Below the pieces are notes generated by a model. That model ran no database searches and was not told the origin of the DNA. It saw nothing but the letters and a program-made list of their open reading frames with translations. Shown here piece after piece: positions 1 through 7,204 of a stretch of 12,162 nucleotides of DNA. The stretch's first letter is position 1. Every line of letters begins with the position of its first letter. Source of the stretch: Candidatus Omnitrophota bacterium (GTDB lineage: Bacteria > Omnitrophota > Gorgyraeia > S143-82); the NCBI GenBank assembly GCA_027065215.1, contig JAMOOT010000119.1, positions 1 through 12,162 of the forward strand, read 5' to 3'. Position numbers and translations under genes: made by a program.

Positions 1-10
1 CGAGATATCT

Positions 11-214
11 TTATCCTGCATTTTCTGATGATAGTTTCTTTATTGCCTCATCATAAAATGACAAAAAAGCAAGGTCCAAAATCCCACCCAAAAGCCAAGC
101 AATGAATACAACTGACCATAGTTTATACGCTAACCCATAAAGAGATATCTGTCCATTAACAGCATGAATTGCTACGATAAAAAAACCTATAGAAGCAATC
201 ACGCCTTTAAACAT
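11..214 (-). CDS. Small two-helix membrane protein at the end of the flagellar operon
   Basis: This is a 67-residue protein that I do not recognise as a named family. Two hydrophobic stretches (about residues 4-22 and 32-52) predict two transmembrane helices, followed by a short charged C-terminal tail with two lysines and several acidic residues. The ATG follows GAGG by 4 nt, a slightly short spacing. The gene starts 9 nt after the stop of the PilZ-domain gene, so it very probably belongs to the same transcript as flhF-flhG-pilZ. Small membrane proteins of unknown role are common at this position. A role in motility is inferred from context only, and nothing in the sequence indicates an activity. 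Confidence 0.6.
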   Translation of the reverse strand: MFKGVIASIGFFIVAIHAVNGQISLYGLAYKLWSVVFIAWLLGGILDLAFLSFYDEAIKKLSSENAG

Positions 215-223
215 ATTTCCTCA

Positions 224-994
224 CTAAACGATAAAACCATCCACCTGTTTGGGCAATAACAGACTTACATACTTATCGATATGAGCCCTATCTTCTTCTA
301 AAATATCTAAAAACAATAAACCGGTTATATACTTACGGGAATACTCTTCCCATCGAGTATTAACCACTTCTGCTACTGCACGAACTGGGATTCCCATATC
401 CGGAATAACAAAATCTAACCGTACTCGCGTGTGAAGAGGAAGTTCATCAGAGATCAACAAGGCAATACCCATAGCACTCAAGTCCCATGCATCAACTCGA
501 CCTTGTAAAGGAATTTTTACCTGCCGCTTTAATGTAGACTCAACTATCCTGTACCGCACCTTAAAATATATTCTAGCCCTTGGTTTCGCCCTCCTTTGCT
601 TGCGATAAATCACCTTTGGTTTTCTCAAAACCAATTCCGGTAGGGCATCATCTTGCTCAGAAAAGGCTACTACTTCTGTCTCGAATTCATACCTGCCTGA
701 AGGCAAACCAACAATAACAAGGATTACTTTGGTTCCCTTAGGCAAAAACACCGGGACACTTCTTTCAACCGGAGCACTCAAAACCAATGTATCTTCTCCA
801 ACATCTTCTATCCTTCCTTTGTAAACTGTTCTGGGGCGACCTACCACGTACATTTCGTACCTCTGAGCCGGCTTAAAAACAAACTGTTCCTTAGGCCTAT
901 TTGTCTCCTTCACTTTGGCACCAGCCTTGGCCTTTTCCTCAAACCTTTCAGCCAATTTCTTTAACCAATCTGACAATCTCAACCAGACATTCAT
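224..994 (-). CDS. PilZ-domain c-di-GMP receptor, YcgR/YpfB-like flagellar brake
   Basis: This 256-residue two-domain protein has a predicted N-terminal YcgR-type beta-barrel domain (about residues 38-125) and a C-terminal PilZ domain (about 130-250). Both c-di-GMP-binding signatures are visible. The first is the linker motif QRRxxxR at residues 133-139 (R135 and R139), and the second is DxSxxG at 171-176 (D171, S173, G176). The protein should therefore bind c-di-GMP. Family members YcgR and YpfB/MotI slow or stop the flagellar motor when loaded with c-di-GMP. The first 30 residues are basic and amphipathic with no signal peptide, so a cytoplasmic or membrane-peripheral location is likely. 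Its ATG overlaps the flhG stop codon by one base (TAATG), which suggests translational coupling. The domain assignment is firm, but the exact motor target is inferred. Confidence 0.85.
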   Translation of the reverse strand: MNVWLRLSDWLKKLAERFEEKAKAGAKVKETNRPKEQFVFKPAQRYEMYVVGRPRTVYKGRIEDVGEDTLVLSAPVERSVPVFLPKGTKVILVIVGLPSGRYEFETEVVAFSEQDDALPELVLRKPKVIYRKQRRAKPRARIYFKVRYRIVESTLKRQVKIPLQGRVDAWDLSAMGIALLISDELPLHTRVRLDFVIPDMGIPVRAVAEVVNTRWEEYSRKYITGLLFLDILEEDRAHIDKYVSLLLPKQVDGFIV

Positions 995-1842
995 TATCTA
1001 AACCACCCTAACAATCTATCAATCCAACCTCCATTCCCCATCTTTCCAGAAAGAGAACGAAGTAATTCCTTTGCAATACGAGTAACACTCCTTCCTGCAG
1101 GAGAGTACGGGTACTCCAATACAAATGGCCTACGCTGTAAAACAGCGTTTACAACTACATCATCTTTTAAGATATATCCAGCATAGGAAATTTCCATATT
1201 CAAAAATTGTCGGCTAACCATAGATATTCTTTCGTAGATTTCATCTGCCTCACGTTTACTTGTAGCCATATTTACCAATAGTCTAAGGTCCTGCTCTATC
1301 TTACGTTGAGATATCACCTTTATCATTGCGTATGCATCTGTTATTGCAGTTGGCTCAGGCGTAGTTACAATCAAGGCAACATCAGAAGAAACCACGAAAT
1401 TTATAACATTTCGGTTTATCCCTGCACTTGTATCTATGAGGATATAATCTGCTATATGCTGAAGCCTGGACAACTCAGATAATATATGTTGCCTCTCTTT
1501 TGGACCCATATTTGCTACCTTAGTGATTCCTGACGCCCCAGGGACAATCTTCACACCAGATGGACCTGAAATAACTACCTCCTCTAAACTCTTATGCCGT
1601 TCGATTACATGATAAAGATTATATTTCGGGTTAAGGTTAAGCAAAACGTCCACATTAGCAAGCCCTAAATCAGCATCTACAATAGCCACTTCATTACCTA
1701 ATTTAGCCATTGCTATGGCAAGGTTTACCACCACATTTGTTTTCCCCACTCCACCCTTACCACTTGTTATACTAATAGACCGAGACGGGGCAAGGGATTC
1801 CACAAGTTCACGCAACCTTTGCGCCTGATCCGATGGACTCAA
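994..1842 (-). CDS. flhG: FlhG (YlxH/FleN), MinD-like ATPase controlling flagellar number
   Basis: This is a 282-residue ParA/MinD-family ATPase. It has a deviant Walker A KGGVGKT at residues 29-35, VDADLG at 55-60 and a Walker B/switch DTSAG at 137-141. The N-terminus holds DQAQRLREL (residues 5-13), which matches the DQAxxLR helix known to stimulate the GTPase of FlhF. The C-terminal GWIDRLLGWFR forms an amphipathic helix, as in the MinD/FlhG membrane-targeting sequence. The start is a TTG, placed 6 nt after a strong GGAGG at 1849-1853. No in-frame ATG occurs before the P-loop, so TTG is the best start. The gene begins inside flhF with a 35-nt overlap and ends in a TAATG overlap with the PilZ gene. 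FlhG restricts flagellar number and can guide C-ring assembly. Confidence 0.93.
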   Translation of the reverse strand: MSPSDQAQRLRELVESLAPSRSISITSGKGGVGKTNVVVNLAIAMAKLGNEVAIVDADLGLANVDVLLNLNPKYNLYHVIERHKSLEEVVISGPSGVKIVPGASGITKVANMGPKERQHILSELSRLQHIADYILIDTSAGINRNVINFVVSSDVALIVTTPEPTAITDAYAMIKVISQRKIEQDLRLLVNMATSKREADEIYERISMVSRQFLNMEISYAGYILKDDVVVNAVLQRRPFVLEYPYSPAGRSVTRIAKELLRSLSGKMGNGGWIDRLLGWFR

Positions 1843-2989
1843 TGATTGCCTCCTCTATTAGATTGGTTAACTTCTCAGCATCAGCGTCTTCAATATCATC
1901 TGGCACAGACTGTCCTGTGGTAATATAGGAAATAGGTTTCCCTGTCCAGTGTTTACCATTCAAAATAATGCCTGGAGTCAAGGTCTCATCCATCTTAGTA
2001 AAGATCAATTTATCGTAGTGGACAGATGAAAATCTATCGAAAATTTCCTTCATAGTTCGACGATTACTGGTGGAACTCAAGACCAAATGCACCTCATCAG
2101 GAGATATAGCATTGAGGAAAGTCCTTAACTCAGACATCTGTAGTTCATTCCGCTGGCTTCGGCCAGCAGTATCAATAAAGATAACATCTCTATCTGCAAG
2201 ACGGTTCAATGCAGATGTTACATCCTGGGGAGAAACTACCACCTCAATCGGAAGGCGCATAATCTCGGCATAGGTTCGCAACTGGTCAACCGCAGCAATC
2301 CTAAAGGTATCTACTGTCAACAGGCCCACTTTCTTTCTGTACAAGAGCGAGTATTTAGCAGACAACTTGGCAATAGTGGTCGTCTTCCCAACCCCAGTTG
2401 GCCCGATTAAGGCTACTTTATAAGCGCCTGAAAGATCTCTCTTCATAGGCTGACACGGGGAAAGAAGGGAATATATCTTATCTCTCAATCCCATCAATAT
2501 CTCTTCTTCTTCGTGGCCAACCCCGTCTAACATCAGATCTAACAAAGACAAATCCAATTCCTGATCTCGCAAAATAGACTCAAATGAGGCCAATATCCCT
2601 GTCCGTTCTCCAGAGAATTGGGCCCGACGTAAAAGAAGCGTTGTCATCTCTTTCAATTCCTCTATCTCCTCTCGCAGGGCCTGTATATGTTTTGGTATAT
2701 GAAAAGACTCTTCCCCTATTATTCTCCTTGCAGGTTTTGTGCCAATGCCTTCCATAGCCCGATACGACTTCACCATTGGCTTGGGAGGTCTTGTTATTGG
2801 TTGCGACTCCAAGATGCGAACATCTCGAGAGGCGGTAATCTCCACCCATTCTCGCTTACGCCAAAATCTCCAGCCATCCCGTTGATAATATGTTCGAGTA
2901 TGGAGTATAACCGCATCTTCTCCCAACTCCTGTCGAATCTTATTCAAAAGTTCTCTCATGCTGTGACCACGAAACTTCCTTATATCCAT
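1808..2989 (-). CDS. flhF: FlhF, SRP-type GTPase for flagellar placement
   Basis: This 393-residue protein has the three-part FlhF layout: a basic N-terminal domain (about 1-65), a helical linker/N domain (about 98-180) and a C-terminal G domain shared with Ffh and FtsY. The visible GTPase motifs are the P-loop GPTGVGKT (196-203), DTFRIAAVDQL (227-237), DTAGRS (273-278) and TKMDE (331-335). FlhF marks the pole or assembly site and recruits early basal-body components, and FlhG stimulates its GTPase. The ATG lies 1 nt after the flhA stop codon, with AGTGGGG about 7 nt upstream inside the end of flhA. The 3' end overlaps the start of flhG by 35 nt. Length and motifs are normal for the family. 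Confidence 0.95.
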   Translation of the reverse strand: MDIRKFRGHSMRELLNKIRQELGEDAVILHTRTYYQRDGWRFWRKREWVEITASRDVRILESQPITRPPKPMVKSYRAMEGIGTKPARRIIGEESFHIPKHIQALREEIEELKEMTTLLLRRAQFSGERTGILASFESILRDQELDLSLLDLMLDGVGHEEEEILMGLRDKIYSLLSPCQPMKRDLSGAYKVALIGPTGVGKTTTIAKLSAKYSLLYRKKVGLLTVDTFRIAAVDQLRTYAEIMRLPIEVVVSPQDVTSALNRLADRDVIFIDTAGRSQRNELQMSELRTFLNAISPDEVHLVLSSTSNRRTMKEIFDRFSSVHYDKLIFTKMDETLTPGIILNGKHWTGKPISYITTGQSVPDDIEDADAEKLTNLIEEAIIESIGSGAKVA

Positions 2990-2990
2990 A

Positions 2991-5093
2991 TCACAACCCC
3001 ACTATTGCCTCCGTCAAGACCTCTATCCCCGGCACTACCTCGTTATAGGAAATCACTGGCAAATATGGCAAATCTCTTTCGATAAACCGTCTCAAATAAG
3101 GCCTTATTTGGGGATTTACCAATAAGACTGGACTCCTTCCCTGATTAATTACTTCCTCATATTCCCTGCTTAATGCAGAGAGGAGTTTCCTTGCCATATC
3201 CGGAGCAAGCAGAAGATAACTCTCAAATTCTCCTCGCTGTATAGAGCCCTTTATTACATCTTCGACTTCAGGTGCAAGCGTTATACAGTGCAATTTCTCA
3301 TCTTCATCAAGATAAAGATGAGAAATCGTTCGCGCTAAAGCAAATCGAACATACTCAGTTAGAACATCCACATCTTTTATCTTAGATCCATAATCTCCTA
3401 AGGTTTCCAATATCGTAATCATATCCCTAATCGGCACCCTCTCTCGTAAGAGATTTTGCAAGACTTTCTGCAATTCCGAAATACTCACCACACCCGGAAC
3501 GACTTCATCTACAGCCGAATATCGTTTTTTCACTGCTGACAATAAATCCTTCACCGCCTGTCGAGTAAGGAGTTCATGGGCATATTTCTTTATCGTCTCA
3601 GCCAGATGGGTAGTTATCACGGTGGAGGCATCAACTACTGTATAACCATTACGCTCTGCATTTTGAACCTCATCGGAAGTTATCCAGTAGGCAGGCAACC
3701 CAAAGGTTGGCTCAGTCGTTGGCTCTCCGTTTACGGTGTGTCCACCAGTCCCTGGATTCATCGCCAAAAAATACCCCGGCTTTATTTCTCCACTCGCCAC
3801 TTCTACGCCCTTTAACTTTATTGCATACTCGTTAGGGGACAAATGAATATTGTCCCTAACCCTCACAGGTGAAACTATAAGCCCCAATTCTTGCCCAATC
3901 TGCCGGCGCACTGCAGTGATACGCGAAAGCAGATCCCCTCCCTTACTTTCATCAGCTAACGGAATCAAACCATATCCAATATCCAATTCTAACATATCGG
4001 TTTCTATTATATCCTCATATGAACTCTCCTGGGTCTCAACTTGGCCTGGGCCTTCTTCTGAAGTTGTAGAAGGCGTTAGCCCTGAACCCTCTACTACGCC
4101 CGCTCCTGCTCCAGATAACACTGGTTCTTGAGTCTGGTGCTGCAAAACCATTGCACCAATAAAACCAATAAACGCCGACATCAACAAAAACGGAACCTTA
4201 GGCAGCCCAGGGACCACAGCAAAAAATAATAAAAGTCCTGAAGCGATAAATATTGCCCTGGGAGAAGAAAATAACTGCATTGTAACTTCTAAACCCATAT
4301 TACGATCCGAGGCGGCTCTACTTACTATAATACCTGCTGCAGTGGATATTAAGAGAGCGGGGATCTGGGTAACTAAACCATCCCCAACTGTAAGAAGGGT
4401 ATAGGTACGAGCAGCCTCCATAGCCATCATATGCTTTTGGAATATGCCAATCACAAATCCTCCGATGATATTAATCAACGTAATAATAATTCCCGCAATA
4501 GCATCCCCCCTCACAAACTTACTGGCACCGTCCATTGCCCCATAGAAATCCGCTTCTTGGGCAATCCTTTGTCTGCGTTGCATTGCCTCCTTTTCATCAA
4601 TAAGCCCTGCATTCAAATCAGCATCTATCGCCATCTGTTTACCGGGCATAGCATCCAAAGTAAACCTTGCTGCTACTTCAGCAATCCTTTGAGCGCCTCG
4701 CGTGATAACCACAAACTGAATTACTACTAAGATGCAAAATACCACTATACCAACAACATAGTTCCCTCCAACTACAAAATTCCCAAAGGATTTTATTACC
4801 TTTCCATTGAATGCATTCCCTTGCAAAAGTATCAATCGGGTAGAGGCCACATTAAGTGAAAGTCTAAAGAGAGTTGCAACCAATAAAAGAGAAGGAAATG
4901 AAGAAAAATCCAAAGGCTCCTTAATGTATATGGAAACTAACAAAATTATAACCGCCAAAGAGATATTCAATGTCAAAAAGATATCCAATAGAAAAAATGG
5001 CAAGGGGATGACCATTATCACAATCATCCCAATAATTGCCAATGCAAAGATTATATCTGTATTCTTAAAATATCGTTCTAACGCACTTGCCAT
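2991..5093 (-). CDS. flhA: FlhA, flagellar type III export gate protein
   Basis: This is a 700-residue protein, the usual length for FlhA. The N-terminal half (about 1-330) is a bundle of roughly eight transmembrane helices. The FHIPEP signature lies at about residues 132-163 (arginine, LDAMPGKQM, then IDADLNAG), followed by the conserved EADFYGAMDGASKFVRGD segment. A variable acidic linker (about 325-365) leads to the cytosolic export-platform domain (about 370-700), which docks chaperone-substrate complexes as a nonamer. I place the start at the ATG at 5093, which overlaps the flhB stop codon in a TGATG. An in-frame TTG one codon upstream is less likely. Together with FlhB, FliQ and FliR it forms the proton-driven export gate. 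Confidence 0.97.
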   Translation of the reverse strand: MASALERYFKNTDIIFALAIIGMIVIMVIPLPFFLLDIFLTLNISLAVIILLVSIYIKEPLDFSSFPSLLLVATLFRLSLNVASTRLILLQGNAFNGKVIKSFGNFVVGGNYVVGIVVFCILVVIQFVVITRGAQRIAEVAARFTLDAMPGKQMAIDADLNAGLIDEKEAMQRRQRIAQEADFYGAMDGASKFVRGDAIAGIIITLINIIGGFVIGIFQKHMMAMEAARTYTLLTVGDGLVTQIPALLISTAAGIIVSRAASDRNMGLEVTMQLFSSPRAIFIASGLLLFFAVVPGLPKVPFLLMSAFIGFIGAMVLQHQTQEPVLSGAGAGVVEGSGLTPSTTSEEGPGQVETQESSYEDIIETDMLELDIGYGLIPLADESKGGDLLSRITAVRRQIGQELGLIVSPVRVRDNIHLSPNEYAIKLKGVEVASGEIKPGYFLAMNPGTGGHTVNGEPTTEPTFGLPAYWITSDEVQNAERNGYTVVDASTVITTHLAETIKKYAHELLTRQAVKDLLSAVKKRYSAVDEVVPGVVSISELQKVLQNLLRERVPIRDMITILETLGDYGSKIKDVDVLTEYVRFALARTISHLYLDEDEKLHCITLAPEVEDVIKGSIQRGEFESYLLLAPDMARKLLSALSREYEEVINQGRSPVLLVNPQIRPYLRRFIERDLPYLPVISYNEVVPGIEVLTEAIVGL

Positions 5094-6160
5094 CAAACAA
5101 CCGCCTTACCCTTTAATCGATATACATACGCCAAGATCTCTGCCACTGCCCGATACAATTTCTCCGGCACAGTCTCTCCCACCTCTACTGTTCGATACAA
5201 AACACGAGCCAATGGAGGATTTTCTACAATAGGGACATTATGAACAATAGCAATCTCTCTAATCCGTTCGGCTAATAAACGCATGCCCTTTGCTACCACC
5301 ACTGGAGCAGTATCCTTTTCTGGATTATACCGCAAAGCCACCGCAATATGGGTTGGGTTGGTAATCACCACATCCGCCCCTTCAACCTCCTTCATCATCC
5401 GCTGACGGGCCAATTCCCGTTGGACCCGTTTTATGCGGGCTTTAATTTGGGGATCTCCCTCCATCTGCTTTAATTCTTCTTTTAATTCCTCCTTAGTCAT
5501 CATAAGGGAACGCTCATACTCCCAGCGGTTATAAGCATAGTCCAAAACCGCAAGTACAAACAAAAACAAGACAACCTTAACCGCCACCTTAAACATCAAA
5601 TCCAGCCACCCCACCAAAGCATCCAAGAGCGGAGCATTTACAAAGAGCACCAGATAAGGAAGATTATCCCTTAGTGTTGCGTATACAATCCAAACCACCA
5701 CCAGGACCTTAAATAAGTTTATCACCGTTTGAATCAAAGTCCTGGCCGAAAACAACCGTTTAAATCCCTCGACCGGATTAAGACGATCCAATCGAGGCAT
5801 CAATGGATATCCACTAAACAATACCCCCACTTGGAGAACATTTACGCTAAACCCTAACCCTATACCAACTAATAGGATAGGGCCTAACACTTTTATTATA
5901 TACAAAAGAAGGTGAATTGTATAGGCATAAACCATACTCGGAGATATATCCTTAGGGAAATTATCCCAGGCCAAATAAAAAAGGGAAGATAAATCGCCTA
6001 CTAATTTAGGAAGATAAAATCTGAAAAAAAAGATAAAACCTAACAAGATAAGGGCACTGTTTAGATCAGCACTTCGGGCAACTTGGCCTCTTTCTCGGGC
6101 CTGCTGTCGACGGCGTGGTGTAGGCGGTTCTGTACGAGCAGACTTATCATTCTCCGGCAT
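5093..6160 (-). CDS. flhB: FlhB, export-gate substrate-specificity switch protein
   Basis: This 355-residue protein has an N-terminal PPTPRRRQQARERGQVARS segment typical of FlhB and four transmembrane helices (between about 30 and 210). A charged helical linker leads to the cytosolic domain with the autocleavage motif NPTH, whose Asn is about residue 268, close to the usual position. Cleavage between N and P allows the switch from rod/hook to filament substrates. The ATG at 6160 follows GGAGG by 5 nt and lies 1 nt after the fliR stop codon. A TTG five codons upstream (6175) is in frame but has no Shine-Dalgarno match, so I reject it. The 3' end overlaps flhA in a TGATG. Confidence 0.97.
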   Translation of the reverse strand: MPENDKSARTEPPTPRRRQQARERGQVARSADLNSALILLGFIFFFRFYLPKLVGDLSSLFYLAWDNFPKDISPSMVYAYTIHLLLYIIKVLGPILLVGIGLGFSVNVLQVGVLFSGYPLMPRLDRLNPVEGFKRLFSARTLIQTVINLFKVLVVVWIVYATLRDNLPYLVLFVNAPLLDALVGWLDLMFKVAVKVVLFLFVLAVLDYAYNRWEYERSLMMTKEELKEELKQMEGDPQIKARIKRVQRELARQRMMKEVEGADVVITNPTHIAVALRYNPEKDTAPVVVAKGMRLLAERIREIAIVHNVPIVENPPLARVLYRTVEVGETVPEKLYRAVAEILAYVYRLKGKAVV

Positions 6161-6161
6161 A

Positions 6162-6911
6162 TCATCCTCCAACAAGCCGCAATAATAACAATGAATGATT
6201 CAGCAAAAGTTCTCGACTCACCTTTGCAAGAAGAGGTGTCATACCTATCAAAACCAACATCCCTACCATAATCTGAATCGGTATCCCAACAATGAAAATA
6301 TTCATTTGGGGAATCAATCGAGTAATCAATCCTAAAGATATCATTACCAATAATAAGGTCAACATAATTGGTGCCCCTATTTGAGCACTGATTAAAAACA
6401 ACCCCGAGACCAACCGCTGAAGATCAACAACCTGATTAGGGGTGATTATAAAATTTACGGCCAATGGGGAAGAGACAAAGGAATTACGCAAGGCAACAAA
6501 AAATAATAGGTGGAAATTACCTAAGAAAAATACCATTATTGTCGTCCAGAACAAGAAAGAACTAACAACAGACTGGCGGTTCATAGATCCCGGATCAAAT
6601 ACATTTGCAACTGCTAAACCCATCTGATATCCCGATATCTGCCCGGCCAATTGGACAGCGAAAAACGGGAGAGAAGCAAGCATACCCAAGGCAAGACCAA
6701 AAAGCACCTCTCCAGCAGAAAGGAAAATAAGATAAGGTACGGAATTAATATTAATATTTAACCGAGGCAAAGAAGAATAGACCGCAAAAGATAGCATTAA
6801 AGAAAAGATCAGTTTTACCTGCATTGGTATCTGTCTATCACCTAAAAATGGAGCAGAAAAGACCAACCCAGTTGTCCGTAACAAAACAAGAAGGAAGTAT
6901 ACATCAAACAT
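6162..6911 (-). CDS. fliR: FliR, flagellar export gate membrane protein
   Basis: This is a 249-residue, very hydrophobic protein of normal FliR length with about five to six membrane segments. FliR-type features include the N-terminal LLRTTGLVFSAPFLG, the GQISGYQMGLAVANVFDP region in the middle and the C-terminal LGLITRLIPQMNIFIVGIP, all strongly conserved in FliR/SctT proteins. With FliP and FliQ it builds the helical core of the export gate. The ATG follows GGTGAG by 7 nt and starts 18 nt after the fliQ stop codon. The stop codon is 1 nt before the flhB ATG and overlaps the flhB ribosome-binding region. Nothing is missing or unusual. Confidence 0.97.
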   Translation of the reverse strand: MFDVYFLLVLLRTTGLVFSAPFLGDRQIPMQVKLIFSLMLSFAVYSSLPRLNININSVPYLIFLSAGEVLFGLALGMLASLPFFAVQLAGQISGYQMGLAVANVFDPGSMNRQSVVSSFLFWTTIMVFFLGNFHLLFFVALRNSFVSSPLAVNFIITPNQVVDLQRLVSGLFLISAQIGAPIMLTLLLVMISLGLITRLIPQMNIFIVGIPIQIMVGMLVLIGMTPLLAKVSRELLLNHSLLLLRLVGG

Positions 6912-6929
6912 TTATTCTCTCACCAATCC

Positions 6930-7202
6930 TCAAACCCTCACCACATTCGGGATCAACAAAAAAAGTCCACGAGAGAAATCTATCATCACTGCTAAAAACC
7001 AAGGCAAAAGTAGTGCAAACAGGATCATTACTGTCACTATTTTCGGAACGAAGGTTATTGTCATCTCGTGAATCTGAGTAACTGCCTGAAAAATACTTAC
7101 CAATAAACCAACAACCAGACTCCCCAACAATAACGGGCCTGCTATCATAAACCCCACCCAAAGCCCTCGTCTTAAAACCTCAACCGTCAAGTCCAGATCC
7201 AT
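6930..7202 (-). CDS. fliQ: FliQ, flagellar export gate membrane protein
   Basis: This 90-residue protein matches the usual FliQ size. It has two transmembrane helices (about 15-38 and 50-75) separated by the conserved SIFQAVTQIHEMTITFVPKI loop. FliQ packs around the FliP/FliR core of the export gate. The ATG lies 2 nt after the stop codon of the NrdJ-like gene, and a GAAGAGGG purine run within that gene's last codons serves as its ribosome binding site. The two genes are therefore probably cotranslated. The usual upstream partner fliP is not in the window. Confidence 0.96.
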   Translation of the reverse strand: MDLDLTVEVLRRGLWVGFMIAGPLLLGSLVVGLLVSIFQAVTQIHEMTITFVPKIVTVMILFALLLPWFLAVMIDFSRGLFLLIPNVVRV

Positions 7203-7204
7203 AT

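Noticed and set aside
2687..3085. A 132-codon plus-strand frame antisense to the flhF/flhA junction.
   Set aside because: Low-complexity, unrecognisable product opposite conserved coding sequence; no sign of a promoter.
4807..5232. A 141-codon plus-strand reading frame antisense to the flhA start and flhB end.
   Set aside because: It lies opposite two certain, conserved genes, its product has no recognisable motif or domain pattern, and no ribosome site was seen. It is a shadow frame.
6158..6175. flhB starting at the TTG at 6175 inside fliR.
   Set aside because: The ATG at 6160 has GGAGG at 5-nt spacing, while the TTG has none. The extra five residues are not typical of FlhB.
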